Translations under genes and position numbers: made by a program
The notes under the pieces: generated by a model
What the model saw: only the letters and a program-made list of their open reading frames with translations
Database searches by the model: none
Told to the model about the DNA's origin: nothing
Shown: piece by piece, positions 1 through 13,472 of the stretch
Position numbering within the stretch: position 1 is the first letter of the stretch
How the letters are laid out: each line of letters starts with the position of its first letter
Assembly: GCA_948567375.1 (NCBI GenBank)
Contig: OX419761.1
Span: forward strand, 5,954,501-6,018,500
Origin: Lunularia cruciata
Taxonomy: Eukaryota > Streptophyta > Marchantiopsida > Lunulariales > Lunulariaceae
DNA: 64,000 nucleotides
Direction: 5' to 3'

Positions 1-530
1 GGAATAATACATATCTCTTGCCTAAAATTGATAATTTGTTGGATCAATTAAGTAAAGCACAATACTTTTCAATTTTGGATCTTCAAAGCAACTATTAGAA
101 GATTCCAATTGATGAAAAAGATATGCAAAAGACTGCTTGTACAAGGTATGGGCATTTTGAGAATTTTACCTTTTGTGGTCATTAATGTACCAAAAATCTT
201 CATAGATCAATGCATTTGTGTGTAAGATGAGCTATTGGATCAATGTGAAGTAGTGTTCTTGCATGAAATTTTAATTAACAATAAGATGGAGGTTGAATAC
301 GAGAATCACATGCTAAAAATCTCAAGGGGACAATGATAAGAGAAGTTTTACTACAAGAAGTCCAAGTGTGATATTTGGTAGAAAGAAGTTACCTTCTTGG
401 GCCATAAGGTTTTAGTTGAGGGGATAAAGATACAAGAAAATAAAATCAGTGCCATTTTTAATTGGCCTACTCCAAAGGATGCCATAAAATGTAGAGGATT
501 TAGTGGATTGGTGAGTTTTTACTAACTGTT
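1..530 (+). pseudogene. Ty3/gypsy reverse transcriptase fragment
   Basis: Conceptual translation gives a gypsy-type reverse transcriptase core broken by stops and frameshifts. Near the left edge it reads LPKIDNLLDQL, then FSILDLQSNY, then KTACTRYGHFE, which are the usual motifs before the YxDD site. Around 370-530 it reads VTFLGHKV, then KISAIFNWPTP, then GFSGLVSFY, the segment that follows the active site in gypsy elements. The YxDD segment itself is not readable. The element enters from outside the window and no LTR is visible here, so family assignment stops at Ty3/gypsy. It is a dead remnant. Confidence 0.8.
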
Positions 531-589
531 AATTATTATCTTTATGTGATTTCTTTATACAAAATCTGAGCTTTATAAAGGAAGCATCC

Positions 590-2700
590 AATCATAGTCA
601 CCAACATCTACTTGATTAGTAAAGACCATGGAACTTCTTGCATAAAAGACATATGTGCTATCAGAAAAAATGTTCTAGAACACACATATCCTGGAGGCAT
701 GGTCATATACAAGAACTTTGTTAATGTAGCATCAAGGTACAATGCATCAAGATGTAATTAAAATTATAACAACTTCTTGTATATTACAAAGAAAAAACAA
801 AGTGCATAAAGTAATGACCTTTTCCACAAGAGATAATATCTCCTTGTAATTGATGTGATGTTGCTTACTATGATCTCTTGCTACTATATACCCTTTAAAT
901 AATTAGAACTTTTATTTGGATCATGTTTAACCTTAGGCATCCACTTATTGTTTATAAGTTCTTGCTCAAATGATGATGCCACCATATCCCAAGTACAATT
1001 ATCTTTATGTGGTTCAACTCACTTGCAATTAATACTTCTCATTTACTAGATTCTAAATACCAAGGAGATAAATCATAGGATTTTTGCTCAAAAGCATTAC
1101 CAACATCATTAACCAAAGATGCCATCCAAGTCGTTAAACACCCTAATCACAGGATGACAATTTCTCCTCAAACTTATGTGAGTAACCATGCATAGTCACA
1201 AAAATGAGATGATATGAGTCTTTCTAATTGTGATTGAGGTATGAAATCATCTGATGCAAGCTCCATCAAGCTAGAAGCAATAGGTTTTGGAATCTGAGAA
1301 ATTTCACCTGAATGCATTCTTGTAATGAGGTTAAGGTGAGATAGAGAGGAATCAAAGATTGGGATAACTTTGGGAGAACTTGGTATACTTGGCAAAGTTG
1401 AGGGGAAATGAACAAAAGAAAGCACCTTCTTTTGTATAGTAGAGTTCCTTTGATGAAATATTTCAAGACAAATATCTGAGTTGTTATTATTATTATTATT
1501 ATTAGTTTCATTATTACTGAAGCTAGATTTTCTTTAAAAATACATCTCTACTCTTTATTGTTTTACAAGGAATATGATCACAAAGCCTATAAGAATTATC
1601 TACAATTATCTTTATAATAACAAACTTGTAGATTCTTCAAAAAATTTGGATCCAATTTTGTTATTCTCTCATCTACAATGCGTATTTAGGCTCTTGTATC
1701 AAGAACCCTTAGATAAGACAAGTTCTCTTTCTTCCTCCCCCAAAGTTCCTAAGGTGTTGTAAAATTAAATGACCAACTTGAAGATCTATTGCATAAGTAG
1801 GCAATTGTTGTATAGCTTCTTCCCATGGTACTTCTCTGAAAATTCCTCCAGATACCATTGATATGACCTTTTCAAATAATATGTAATTTTCTTGCTCTGC
1901 AATGCCATTTTACTACAAAGAATAATGAATAGGGGCTCATATTTTAATGCATAATCCTATTAACACATGAAAATGAAGACATGGTTTCTATGTATTCACC
2001 TCTATTATCCATCCTTATAATCTTAATCCTACTTTTTGATTGAATTTCAGTGAGTGACTTGAATTTTTGAAATAAAAAACTGCTTCTCTAGTATAATAAT
2101 CAATGAATGTGAGGATATAAATTGAGTTTCAATTGGAGGGATATTGATATTGTCAAGGTGTCCAAGTTGCAAAGGATAGCTAGAAGTGGTTGTTGATACC
2201 AAAAATGATTCTATGTGATGTTTCAGTCAGAGGAAAGACTTACAAGTTATTATAGTAGTAGAGAACACTCTCAAAATGATTGCACGTCTTTGACAATATC
2301 CATTTTAAAACGTCCAAGCTTCTCATGCCAAATCATGAGGGATGAGTTCACTAATCCCAATCTTTCCAGAATATCCATCTCAATACAATCTGCTTGAAGA
2401 TAATACAACCTCCAATGCAAGTATGCTTGAGTAGGAATACATTCAAAGAAACAAGGTTATAACAGATTTTGTCATCAGAATGAACAATGCAATCAGAAGG
2501 AGCAACTTTACTTACATTAAGTAAGTGGTTTTTGCGTTGATCGAGTATATTATATCTTTGACAATGATACTATTTCCATTACCAATCTAATTACTTTGTT
2601 TATATTATAGATCATTTGTCCAAATTTATAAATCAGAAAATAGAATGCATCCTCAAATTCTTTCTATATTATCTTTGGCATGGATTGTAGAACTTCCCAT
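590..2700 (-). pseudogene. Decayed Ty1/copia pol remnant, antisense
   Basis: Read on the minus strand this stretch keeps copia pol order. Integrase pieces lie at about 1800-2040: KIIRMDNRGEYI, matching the copia DNGGEY block, then NGIAEQENYIL, matching the NG-AE-NRTL block. The integrase C-terminal part follows at about 1570-1700 (RITKLDPNF). A linker lies at 1170-1320. The start of the reverse transcriptase lies at about 700-1050 (INNKW, then HHINYKEILSLVEKVITL). Stops and frameshifts occur throughout. The catalytic YVDD block was not found, so the 3' half is missing or unreadable. LTRs could not be delimited. A short TTA microsatellite (about 1483-1503) sits inside. Confidence 0.75.
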
Positions 2701-4160
2701 GCATCTATGACAGTCGATTTTGATATGCTAAAGTTGGTCATTTTGAATAACATCTTGATCAGTCCTAAAGCTAGTTGATCCATTTTTCTTATTTGAAGTG
2801 CTCTTCTTCATCATCTGCATATCTCTCTCATTACTATTTTACTCTTTACTCCCACTTAGATCCAGAGATAATAAGTATCACAAGTCAATCTCTTGATACA
2901 ACTGATTACTGAATGAAGGTTCATCTTATATGTAAAACAACTGATTCTATCGTACTAGAGATGCTAAGAGATAGAAATTGGATGTTAGTCTTGCGAGCCC
3001 ATAATCTGCTGAAACGAGCAGCAGTGTGAATGTGTTTATGGAAGTAAAAACTGAGCTATGATATTCAATAGTGCTTCCTCAATGATGAATAAATACAAGC
3101 CTAGCAAGGTAGAGTATATGAACATATATGAGTACACGTAGACCTGATATCCAAAAATAGTGATAACTAAAACTGAATAACTAACCAGATAAAACAGAAA
3201 AAATCCTTGTGAACTGAAGCGGCAGTTGAGAGGAAGAACTCAAAGGTTCACAAGAACAACAAAGGGAGGAAGAATTCAATGACCACAATTAGAACAAAGG
3301 GGGGTTACTATGGACGAACAACACTAACGGAAGTGTTCACGAGTGTTTCTTCCAACCATGGAATCTCAAAAGAACAATGAGGAACTTGTTTCGATTTTGT
3401 TGGATTCGAGTATGGCAATCTTAAATTAAGTTAAGTTAAGTTAAAGGCAGTCAGAATTTCTAAATTAGAAGAGTATGCTGCAAGGTCATCCAAAACAATT
3501 GAGCAGTCCTTCGACAAATCGAGAGAACCAAATAATTTAGTTTAAGTGAGTAAGAGCCTTATTACCATAAATAAAACTAAAGAAGGGCATCAAATCCTTG
3601 TGGAGCTTTTCTCGGGGAATACAATAGGATATGGACTCTCAGTTGACAATCCATTTTGACGGTGCCCATGCATCATGCACATTCTGCGCACCGATGGTTG
3701 TAGTCTAGCTAGATTTACCTTTGTAAAACGCGGGTCCAGAATATTGTAAAATCTAATGAGGCGCTGATATAGGACGTAAAGTTTTAAAAAGCTGTTTACA
3801 CACACCCTAAACTCATAGACTTGCAAAAGCTGCAGGCAACCTCAAACATTACGGATGAGTACCTGCAGCGTATGGTCCTATGGGACTCTGGTGAGATAGA
3901 TATATCAGACGAGACGTCTGGAAATGGCAATTTTTTTCTTTTCTGGGTAGCCTCGTTATACATATGGCCGATGTACTCGATTCTATTTCAGAGCACCAAG
4001 TACACTGGCATAATGAAAGATTCAACGAAGAGCCTTGTAAGAGGAGACCGTACATGATCAGGAGATTAATGCCGTAACTTATATCTCCTTTTTATACGTT
4101 CCGTCTTTCGGAATGCCTTTGCTTCCATTTTGGGGCCTAGCCCCATTCTACCTCTTTTGT
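2701..4160. other. Intergenic, no recognisable gene
   Basis: No supported coding region was seen. Short open frames at 3590-4057 overlap each other on both strands and resemble no family I know. The left part may include the decayed LTR or leader of the antisense copia remnant, but no terminal repeat could be matched. The right end is the 5' flank of the ABC transporter gene. Confidence 0.5.
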
Positions 4161-4167
4161 CTCTCCC

Positions 4168-4217
4168 TACGGCTTGATGGGATCTTCCCATCCTTCTTGT
4201 GTTCGGCTTTCTTCTCT
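4168..4217 (+). repeat. Dispersed repeat copy 1 (partner at 50291-50358)
   Basis: A block starting TACGGCTTGATGGG and running through CATCCTTCTTGTGTTC then GGCTTTCTTCTC recurs almost exactly 46 kb away at 50291-50358. The second copy has an extra segment of about 19 nt before GGCTTTCTTCTC. The copy here lies about 300 bp upstream of the ABC transporter start codon. It is probably a remnant of a mobile element, but no element ends were identified. Confidence 0.7.
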
Positions 4218-4520
4218 CAGTTTGATGACTGTTCAGTAGATGTGAATTCCTGTACGGAAGGTTCTGGCGTGCTGGAAGTCGTCAGAGGCTGTTGCTACTA
4301 GTGTACGCAGCTGCTGCACCTTGCACGAGGATGATTTGTGATATGTACGAGGTATCGTGGCTACTACAGTCAGGAGGCAACAACTGGCCGTCAATTGCTT
4401 TCTTGGCTGTAATGCAGTGTAGGACTGACTGCCGAAATGCCGTTCCAACTGGCGCAGTTCCATCAACATCTTCGCGCATAAAAGGCAACACACGCACTGC
4501 TTGAATTTAGAACACAAAAC

Positions 4521-7500
4521 ATGGATGGACTGAAATACCCACTTCTTCCCAAGAGGACCGATGAACCTGCAGTCTCGGGCTATGCTAATGCAGGGCTGTT
4601 GAATAAGTCCATCTTTGCTTGGTTGGATCCCCTGCTAAAACTTGGCTCATCCAGAATCTTGCAGGACGACGACGTCCCTGCATTGGCTCCACCCGAGCGA
4701 GCTCAAGAACTCTATGAACGCACCAACACTAACTGGGAGAAGCAGGAGCGGAAACGGCATTCATTGAGAAATGCCATATTCAAGTCATTTTGGAAGCCTC
4801 TACTTGAGACTGCAGTTCTAGCATTAATCAAAAGTTCCGTGGCGTACGTTGGTCCCGTTCTTATTGGCAGCTTCATGGCCGTTACGTCTGGCCATGAAAG
4901 GTTTCCGTACGAGCGCTATATTCTCGTCCTAATCCTAGTAGTTGCAAAGGTTCTAGAAGCAACAGTAAATCATCAATTCAATTTCCAGACTCAGAAGCTG
5001 GGTTTGCAGATGAGATCCGCAGTCATGAGCTTGGTCTTTCGCAAAAGCTTGAGACTGTCAAGTTCTGCCCGTGATCGTCACGGTCCTGGACAAATTGTGA
5101 ACCTGATATCTGTTGATGCACAAACCCTATTAGACGGCTGTATCAACCTGCACTATGGGTGGTCAGCTCCATTACAGCTCCTTTTGGCTGGACTCATTGT
5201 GTACCCTCTTCTAGGTGGTCTCCCAAGTCTTATTGGACTAGTGATTTGGATTTTAGCTGCGAGTATGTTCTATAAAGCTGTGACATTGTTTTCAGCCGTT
5301 CGAAAAAGGATGGTGAAAGAGAGAGACAAACGCGTACAGGCGATAGTTGAGTCACTAGCTAACATGAAGATTATCAAGCTTCAGGCATGGGATACAATGT
5401 TTTATAAACGTATTGCTGATGCACGAGATGTAGAGTATCACCACCTGTGGAACCAGTGGGTTCCGGTCATCTCAGCTCAGCTAATTAGCTCGATAACCCC
5501 CGTGCTCTGTCCTGTCGCCGTCTTCGCAAGCGCAATATTAATGGGCCGCAACATTCTTGTGAGTGTTGCTTTCACGATTATAGCAATCAGTGCTTCTTTC
5601 CGGGAAGTTTTCAAACAGATCCCGTTATTTGTCTCTGCAGTTTCCCAATGTAGTATATCCCTGGATCGACTAGAAAACTTTCTGTGGAGCGATGAGATAG
5701 AATCGGATCCGGTGATTAGGCTGCCCAAAGGAGAATCGGATATATCTCTCAACGTCGAGGATGGATCCTTTAAGTGGGAAGTGGACTCAGATGCACCTAT
5801 TTTGCAGGACATCAACTTGAATATAAATCAAGGTTGGCTGGTTGTGGTGGTGGGGAAGGTGGGAGCTGGAAAGAGTTCGCTCTTATCTGCTTTGCAAGGC
5901 GAGATGCCAAAGATCTCTGGCAAGGTGTGGGTCCGGTAGCGGTCATTCTCAATATTTGTTCAGGTCCAAGACATGCGCTCTGTCAGAATCGTGATGTAGA
6001 TGTACTTGTGAGAAAGATTTTCCATAGGCATTAAGGTGGCCAGGAGAGTCAGTGTCTTGACGGGAACAATCAAAGGTCGATCAGTCTAGCAAACGCTTGG
6101 GATGCTCTAATCTCTGCCAATGGTAACGTTTACCGAATAGAGCGAAATTCCATTTGTGTCTTCATTCTGCTTATAACTCGAGGAAAGCCTAGTCTATTGG
6201 GACATCCAGTCATCAGACGTCAGTGACTAAGGGACTACGTTTATTAAAATAGAATGATCAGAATTTTCACTCGCTGGAGTCAGAATTCGCTGACTGCTTT
6301 GGGTTGATGATACTCGTGTAACAGGTGCTCACGATGGGGACTACAGGTTGTGTTCCGCAGACCCCCTGGATCCAGAATGCATCAATTCAGGAAAATATTC
6401 TGTTCGGTCAACCATTAGAAAAGGAAAGATATGAGCTCACTCTTGAGAGGTGCGCATTGCTACCTGATCTTGCTCAGCTGGACTTTGGGGACATGACGGA
6501 AATCGGCGAGCGAGGAGTGAATCTTAGTGGAGGACAGAAACAGCGGATTCAACTTGCCCGCGCTCTCTATCAAGACTGTGATATATACTTCCTTGATGAT
6601 ATCTTCAGTTCCGTGGATGCACATACGGGCTCTCATCTCTTCGAAGTACGGGACCGCGCACTTTCTCAATCCACCTTTCTCGAATTTTGATTATCATGAT
6701 ACTCAGTATACTTGCTTCGCAAGTATCATGTCGATGCAAATAGTCATCAAATCTTCCGCGTCTAGTGTATATTTTATGGTCAGCACGGTAATCGCAAAAT
6801 GACCTGTTCATCTGGTAGGATGAATTGCAACGTTCGCTTCATTAGTGAAATTCGATCGCGTGTCTATACAAAATAAGTCATCCAACTGAGGCTAAGCTCA
6901 AACATATCTGTTTGGTTTCGTTGACAGTATGATTTAGCTTTTAGGCGTGCTATTCTGTTTATATTTTCTTTGTCGACAGGAGTGCGTAATTAAAGCTTTG
7001 GGCGAGAAAACAGTCGTGCTTGTCACACACCAGATCGAAATTCTACCGAAGGCCGATCTGATTCTGGTGAGCTCTTTCAAGCCTGAATGCAGCATTAACT
7101 ACAAACTAGATTGGACTAGGACTAGGACATTCAATTCAACCCACACCTAAATTAGCTAACTTGGATTCAGTGAGATCAGGTGTTGCGAGATGGTATGATA
7201 GTCCAGTCAGGCAAGTACCAAGAGCTTTTACAAGAAGGAAGCGATCTGGAAGCACTCGTTATTGCTCACAAAGAGGCTTTGAAGAAAGTGGATACGCGAG
7301 AAGAGGACGGCCATTTGGAGATCCAGAACTGTCACAACTCGGTCAAAACTGTATCTACAAGTACCACTGGCAAGCCTTCTGTTTCTGCTGCTGGCCCTCC
7401 TAGGAAGGGTAGTGATGCCATCGCTAGGACGCAGAAAGGTTGTCTAGTACAAGATGAGGAAAGGGAAAAGGGTGGAGTGCGCTTTGACCTATACTGGATG

Positions 7501-10500
7501 TACATTACGAGGGTACGCTCTGGAATACCAGTGCTTTGTCTGCTCATCGTTATTACAGTAGGCCAAATTGTTCAAATTGCACAAAACTACTGGGTGGCCC
7601 TTGGCGCTGGCTACGAAGAGGGTAACAAATCTCAAGCACTGCGGTTCATCTACATATATGGAGCTCTGAGCTTGGCGGCCGCGTTCTTTAGGTTAGCAAG
7701 ACCTATAGTCTCAGCGCTTGTTGGACTGCTCACAGCTCAAAGCTATTTCGACGGGTTTCTCAAAAGCATTTTCTCTGCACCTATGTCGTTCTTTGACTCC
7801 ACTCCGAATGGAAGAATACTCAGCAGAGTAAGATATCTCTGCACCTTTTAGGATCTATCAAGCACTAAAGAAAACAAATGGAAAATGAAATTACCGTCTA
7901 GTGATTGACAGGTGATTGTTAGTGATTGACAGGGGTACAACAGAAATCACTAGAATACAGCCGGGGATCATCACAGCAAGAGACTGATTTCGTCGTCAAC
8001 AACGTGACTTCATATGTTGTTGGTGGTTGAACTTTCATATGAACGACTGTACGCAGTTAAGGCGTTGACATATATTCTATCTTCTCTGCAGACAACGACA
8101 GATCAAGCTGCTCTTGATTTTGAGATCCCGCTGTTGGCCGGAATAGTTCTTTCCTACATTGTGACCGTCGCTGGATGCCTTGTGTTGACAAGCGTAATTG
8201 TTAAGGAAAGCCTCATAGCGGTGTTTCCTCTTTGTTGGTACATCTGCATTACTCAGGTAAAGTTAACAAACTCTGGCCTGGCTATCTTGCTTTCTGCGGT
8301 ATAACGGACGAGCAGAATTGTCCCACCTAGAGATAGAACTCGACTTAGGAATGGAAACAGTGATTATGGTGTTTACCAGTCATGAACATACCTTTAGACT
8401 TGCTCATGTTGCACGAAGCACGAAGCCGGAAAGAAGAATATGTGTGAGAGGACAGCAGAAGGTTTCTACTAAAGGGGAATCCATACCCACTACAGACAGA
8501 ACCGACGCAAACTAAACGTATGCAAGTCAAAGCAAGAAGGACATGGTCTCTCCCTTCGCGGTACAGTGTATTAGGTGCACGGCGCCGACTCCAATTAAAC
8601 ATGACAATTCCGGAATTCACTTCCAGACTCGGTGTCTGTGACCTCTCTCCAGTGAGGACCGTAAAACTTCCCGTTGAGTCATCTGCATCTTAAGACTGAC
8701 CTTTGATTCGGACCATAGACATCTATGGTGGGACTAGCTTTAGCTGCTTCTGGAGCCATTATCTCATCTCTCACTAAGTCTGGCGCATTGTACTACTCCA
8801 GGGTTGTCGAATCTGTACGGATTGATAACAGAGCATCCTGATTGAATGTCTTTCTTAATGTATGTAGATGATATGATTGTGATGACTCAGCGATATTCCA
8901 GCTTGTGAACCAAAATTCCCCTCTGTACTAGGAGTAATGAATATGTGACATTCCCCGTATATTTCCCAGTTTTCACATGAGACTCTTGAGTATGTGAGTA
9001 ACCAATGCACTGAAACGAGAGACCCTACATCTGCAGGTTTACTACTTGAGATCGTCCAGGGAGTTAACAAGGATGGACGGGCTTACAAGGGCACCCATCA
9101 TCCACCATCTTTCGGAAACTACAGCAGGCTGCTCTACTGTTCGATGCTTTCAACAACAAGAAAGGTTTATTGCGACTAATGTGGAGCGTATCGATGCAAA
9201 CCTCAAAATGAGTTTCCACAACATAGCGGCGAAGGAGTGGTGTGGAGTAAGAATGGAATTGAGCGGCTGTGTATTTACATGCGTCATGGCACTACTTTTG
9301 GTTGTCGCTCCTGCGGGCGTCATTGCTCCTGGTCAGTATACATCAAAACACCCATGGCCAACAGGAACATAATCTATACGACAGAGCAGACTTGAAACTC
9401 AGTCCTACTCTAGATCTTCATTTTGTGACCTTCATTTTGTGACTGGTTGATATTTGGTTGGTAGTTTCTTTCATGTCTTTCACCTTCAATGGCTTAATCA
9501 ACGATCTTGATGAATTGCTCATTATGCATGAAGTTGGATAATACTCCTCACGATGGAAAACATGTTTTCTTGTCCGTCATGGTATCTCAAATCAAAACAG
9601 TTCCTGTAGAAGCCTCCCTGTCAGTACATTTATCTAGTGTCTAGTGTCTGTTCATATCTAACACCCGGAGCGCATTGATCCAAAAGAAACTTTGATTTTC
9701 ACGAAGAAATTCAACGAATCAAGTGGCGAGTACGCTTTAGGATGTCTGTCTGTTCATATTGAAAATAGCGAAATTGGCATGCACCTCGACTTATGATGTG
9801 TCCTTTTGTGATCATGCAGAGCAAGCGGGTCTGGCCTTTAGTTACACTCTCAATCTCAATCTGGCATTCTTCTCCCTTGTATGGTTTGCGAGTAGCATGG
9901 AAAACAATATGATCTCTGTGGAGCGTCTTCGGCAGTTCTCCGTATTGCCGACAGAGGCAGCAACGGAATCTACAACTCAACTCTCTCCAGATTGGCCAGT
10001 TATAGGCAGCATACTCTTGGAAGATTTCAAGGTACGAAAAATTGTGGCTGGAACAACGCTTATCATGTCCAAGTTGTATTTCTCACGACGTACTGTGGAG
10101 TGGACTAACTTCAATTTTGTATGTTTGTGTTGGACCAGTTGCGGTATCGACCAAATACACCACTGGTATTGAAGGGCATCTCAGTCAGCATCGAAGGTGG
10201 TGAGAAAGTTGGACTGGTGGGAAGAACGGGGAGTGGGAAGTCCACTCTCATATTAGCTTTGTTCCGGCTGATAGAGGGTGCAGGCGGTCGAATTTTGATC
10301 GACGACGTTAATATTAGTACCGTAGCCCTCCATGACTTGCGTTCCAGGCTAAGCATCATTCCACAGGATCCCACTTTGTTTGAGGGCACTATCCGGAATA
10401 ATCTAGACCCACTTGAGCAGCACACGGAACTGGAGATGTGGCAAGTAAGTAACTACTCTGATCAAAAGCGTTCTGTAAATTGCCGTGAAGAAATTTACGT

Positions 10501-11759
10501 TCACCTTTGCATCATATGAGCAATCTAATTGATCTCGCTCTATCAAATCAGGTATTGGAGAAATGTCAGCTGGCTACTCTTGTAGGGCAGCTCGAAGGCA
10601 AGCTCGACACATTAGGTAAGAATGCTGTACAACTCCACGAGTTCCGACACTTTCGGGAGTACGCTCACTTCAGTTTGAACCACACGAAAAAAGTGACACA
10701 TTCGTCATCTTTTAAAAACAGAGTCAGGTCAGTCCAAGATAGTCTGTTTGATTTATCAACTTGGTATACAGAAAGCAACAGTCGCTAAGCTGGATATCTT
10801 TGCAGAGATGGGTAGATTCTGTCGGGGTAAACTTCTGTATTGAGAATTCTGTGACTTTTAACCTAGACGGTTTCAGAGGACACTGGAAATGGTCATCAGC
10901 AATCAAGATAAAGATATACACAAGCAGTCTCCTGATCTGAAAGTATGCAGTTAGGTTCAACGGTCAGAATTGGAGTGCGGGGCAGAGGCAACTGTTCTGT
11001 ATAGGAAGGGTACTGCTGAAAAAGACCAGAATCCTGTTCCTGGACGAAGCGACTTCCTCTATAGACACCGAAACTGATATTGTGATCCAAAAGATCCTGA
11101 GACAAGACTTTCGGGACTGCACCGTCATCAGTATCGCTCATCGAATACCTTCAGTCATGGACAGCGACAAGGTTTTGGTTCTAAACGAAGGTATGTTCCG
11201 AGCATATGCCAGTAGAGTCAATTTGGTTCTACTTAGTCGCGAGCAAACTAACCAAGAGCATAGACTTGCACATCTCGCAAATACAACGGATCGAATCTAT
11301 CGTCGGAGTGTCTTCCTTCCAGTAAACATGAATGTGCATGCAGACGTCAATTACGGTCTACACGTAGATGATCAATATTCGATAGTTTATATAGGAATCG
11401 CAAGGTTTACTGCAGTTGTATTCGACTTGTAGCTGTTTGGAAGATCAAGGACATGACTTCTTCTTGAATGAACATGACTTCTTCTTACTTCTTCACCGTT
11501 AACCCTCCTCCCTCTCCTAACTATTATAATAAATATGATCAACACCGCGTAAATTCTCTGGATATAAAGAGACACAATCGAAAACACTGTCGATAAGGCA
11601 GAGCAGAAATTCAACGACCTGACTGTTCCATAAATCTCTTCGTCATGTCTAGGTGTTGCGCAGGAATACGACTCACCTGCAGCACTCCTGGAGCAACCTC
11701 ATTCGCTCTTCTCCAGTCTACTGGCAGAGTACTCTGCACGTATAGGAGCTTTGAAGTAA
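4521..11759 (+). CDS. ABC transporter C family (MRP-like), 11 exons, no TMD0
   Basis: Exons deduced: 4521-5924, 6325-6645, 6980-7066, 7180-7827, 8092-8256, 9037-9331, 9820-10031, 10139-10444, 10552-10615, 10951-11190, 11653-11759. Every junction is GT-AG and phases match, giving 1282 codons. Layout is TMD1, NBD1, TMD2, NBD2. NBD1 has Walker A GKVGAGKS (about residues 445-452), signature LSGGQ (535-539) and Walker B ending LDD, the Asp variant usual for ABCC NBD1. NBD2 has Walker A GRTGSGKS (1072-1079), a WSAGQ signature (1175-1179), Walker B ILFLDE (1195-1200) and an H-loop histidine in SIAHR. ABCC proteins export or sequester glutathione and other conjugates at vacuolar or plasma membranes; the substrate here is unknown. 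The protein starts just before the segment [11 protein letters not shown], so the N-terminal TMD0 of most plant ABCCs (about 1500 residues) is absent. An in-frame TAA at 4479-4481 supports this ATG unless an upstream exon is spliced in. Confidence 0.93.
7899..7932. repeat. 21-nt direct repeat in ABC transporter intron 4
   Basis: The 13-mer TAGTGATTGACAG occurs at 7899 and again at 7920, a 21-nt tandem step inside the intron between exons 4 and 5. It does not touch the splice sites. Confidence 0.7.
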
Positions 11760-13330
11760 CAATCTTCTCTTTCATTTGGTAATCGAGGGAAGAAACATGG
11801 AGATCTGTGATGGAAACCTATTCTTACTTCGGCAAAATCAAGCTATGGACTACAGTACGGGAGATGTAAGTAAGATTACGGGGAAGATGGCACAGGATGC
11901 GACAATATATGTCCAATTCTTCGATTTGTGGCGTGACTTTGTCATGCCTCCTCCTTGTCTCAATCTCGTGGATGCACATGTGATGAAAATGTCGAGATGT
12001 AGAGGAATCTGAGGGCTGCATTTTGGTGACCGGTCATCGGCGGTGATCGAGGCAGAAACAAAACAAGTACGTCTAAACTCGATTTCCACCTTAATTCATG
12101 TTCAACATGCTCTCTAGTTCGATGCTCGTGTCATGGGTATATAACGACCGGAAGTAATTCAAAATTCAATCAATTGTCCATGTTATGTTAACGGGGGACT
12201 ACTTTGAAATTTTGAGAAGTGAATGTTGTAAGTTAGCTATATAAAATTGTCTGGAATCTTACTTCTATTTGTGCTACGGCTTTTTTTTCACTAAATTGAA
12301 TCCAGCACTTTATTTATTTACTTATTTTATGAAACTCTATAACTCAAAACTTTTTTTTGAGTTGAAAAATGTTTTGACACAGGGAGTGCATGAGCAAAAA
12401 CTCAAAATAAAATCTTTCCAGAATTTTCTAAACTATTTTGGTGATGAAGGTTTTAAGAAGTTATATTATAGTGCTGACATATTATTGCATTTATTGAGGA
12501 AAATAATCCCTTTGCCCATATGTAATCTTTTGATCTATATAATTGGGACGACTATACACTTATTGTTCATAACAGTGAGATAACCATCCGAAGCAGCTCA
12601 TATTTCACTTGTAAAGGAAGGTAGTTCTATGTTATGTGAGTGAGAAGTTGACGGTTGGAGAAATTGAGGATAATAACACCTAACTAATGTTTAACCTCTC
12701 TTGACTCTTTTCAATTTGAACACATCAATTAGAATAAAGGATACTCATCGTAAAGAGGATTTATATCAACTTCAGTATATCAGTCTTCGTCAGGAAATTC
12801 TTTGAAGTACACTAATAAATACACGGTACATTAAAAAATTTCTATAATTGTAAAATTCCAATGCATGTTGAGAAATTTGAATGAGAATCCTATAGAATTC
12901 CATAGAATCTCTCAAATAGAAAGAATGTTTAAGTTGAATTTTGCCTTGAGCTTATCACGCTTTTTTCCTTTGGCATTGGGCTTGCTCTTTCGCCCCCCGG
13001 CCTTCATACTTTTCAGTGCCTTGTAATTTTTTCTTCATTTTCCTTTAAAATATACTATTGAGCTCCGTTTTTTTAAACCAGTTACAATATTAATTAATAC
13101 AGAAAAATGTTTTAGCAAAGTAAATGGGGAAGCTGGGAAGACCCTATTAAATCTTTTGTACACGAAAAGTCCAAGGGTCCAAATTTTTCGACTAAGGACC
13201 AAAACTAAAAATTGGTTTGCAATTCTACTGTTAACAACGAATAGAGGTCGTTGCTTTTGATATGAATAAATAGGTTTTAGCAGAATTTGTGTAGACGACG
13301 TTTCTTCTCATATAAAAGAAGTATTTACAT
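11760..13330. other. 3' flank of the ABC gene and intergenic DNA
   Basis: No coding region is supported. The sequence after the transporter stop becomes AT-rich with poly-T runs. The short frames at 11776-12089 and 12269-12583 have no recognisable domain and no splice context. A transcription end is expected in the first few hundred bases, but I could not place a poly(A) site. Confidence 0.5.
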
Positions 13331-13332
13331 AA

Positions 13333-13432
13333 TGTTGACCTGGAAAGCGCCTCTTTGAGCCCAAAAGAAAAAGTTTCCTAAAGTTGACTTGTAAAACTCC
13401 CCTTCTGAGTCCACAAGAACGGTGCTGGGAGA
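13333..13432. repeat. Degenerate 50-bp tandem duplication
   Basis: Two adjacent units begin GTTGACCTGG (13333) and GTTGACTTGT (13383). Both continue through a GAG(C/T)CCA(A/C)AAGAA block. They lie directly downstream, in tRNA orientation, of the tRNA-like sequence at 13473-13538, so they could be the body of a tRNA-derived SINE. Confidence 0.55.
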
Positions 13433-13472
13433 GTTATGCACTTCAAAACGGAATGTCAACATGATCTCCAAA

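Noticed and set aside
4474-4484. CATAAAAGG as TATA box of the ABC transporter gene
   Set aside because: It is only about 40 bp from the ATG and would leave almost no 5' UTR; no support beyond the AT-rich word.
11776-12012. Open frame after the ABC transporter as an extra gene or exon
   Set aside because: The transporter frame already ends with a normal C-terminus and stop at 11759; the frame shows no family motif and is mirrored by antisense frames.
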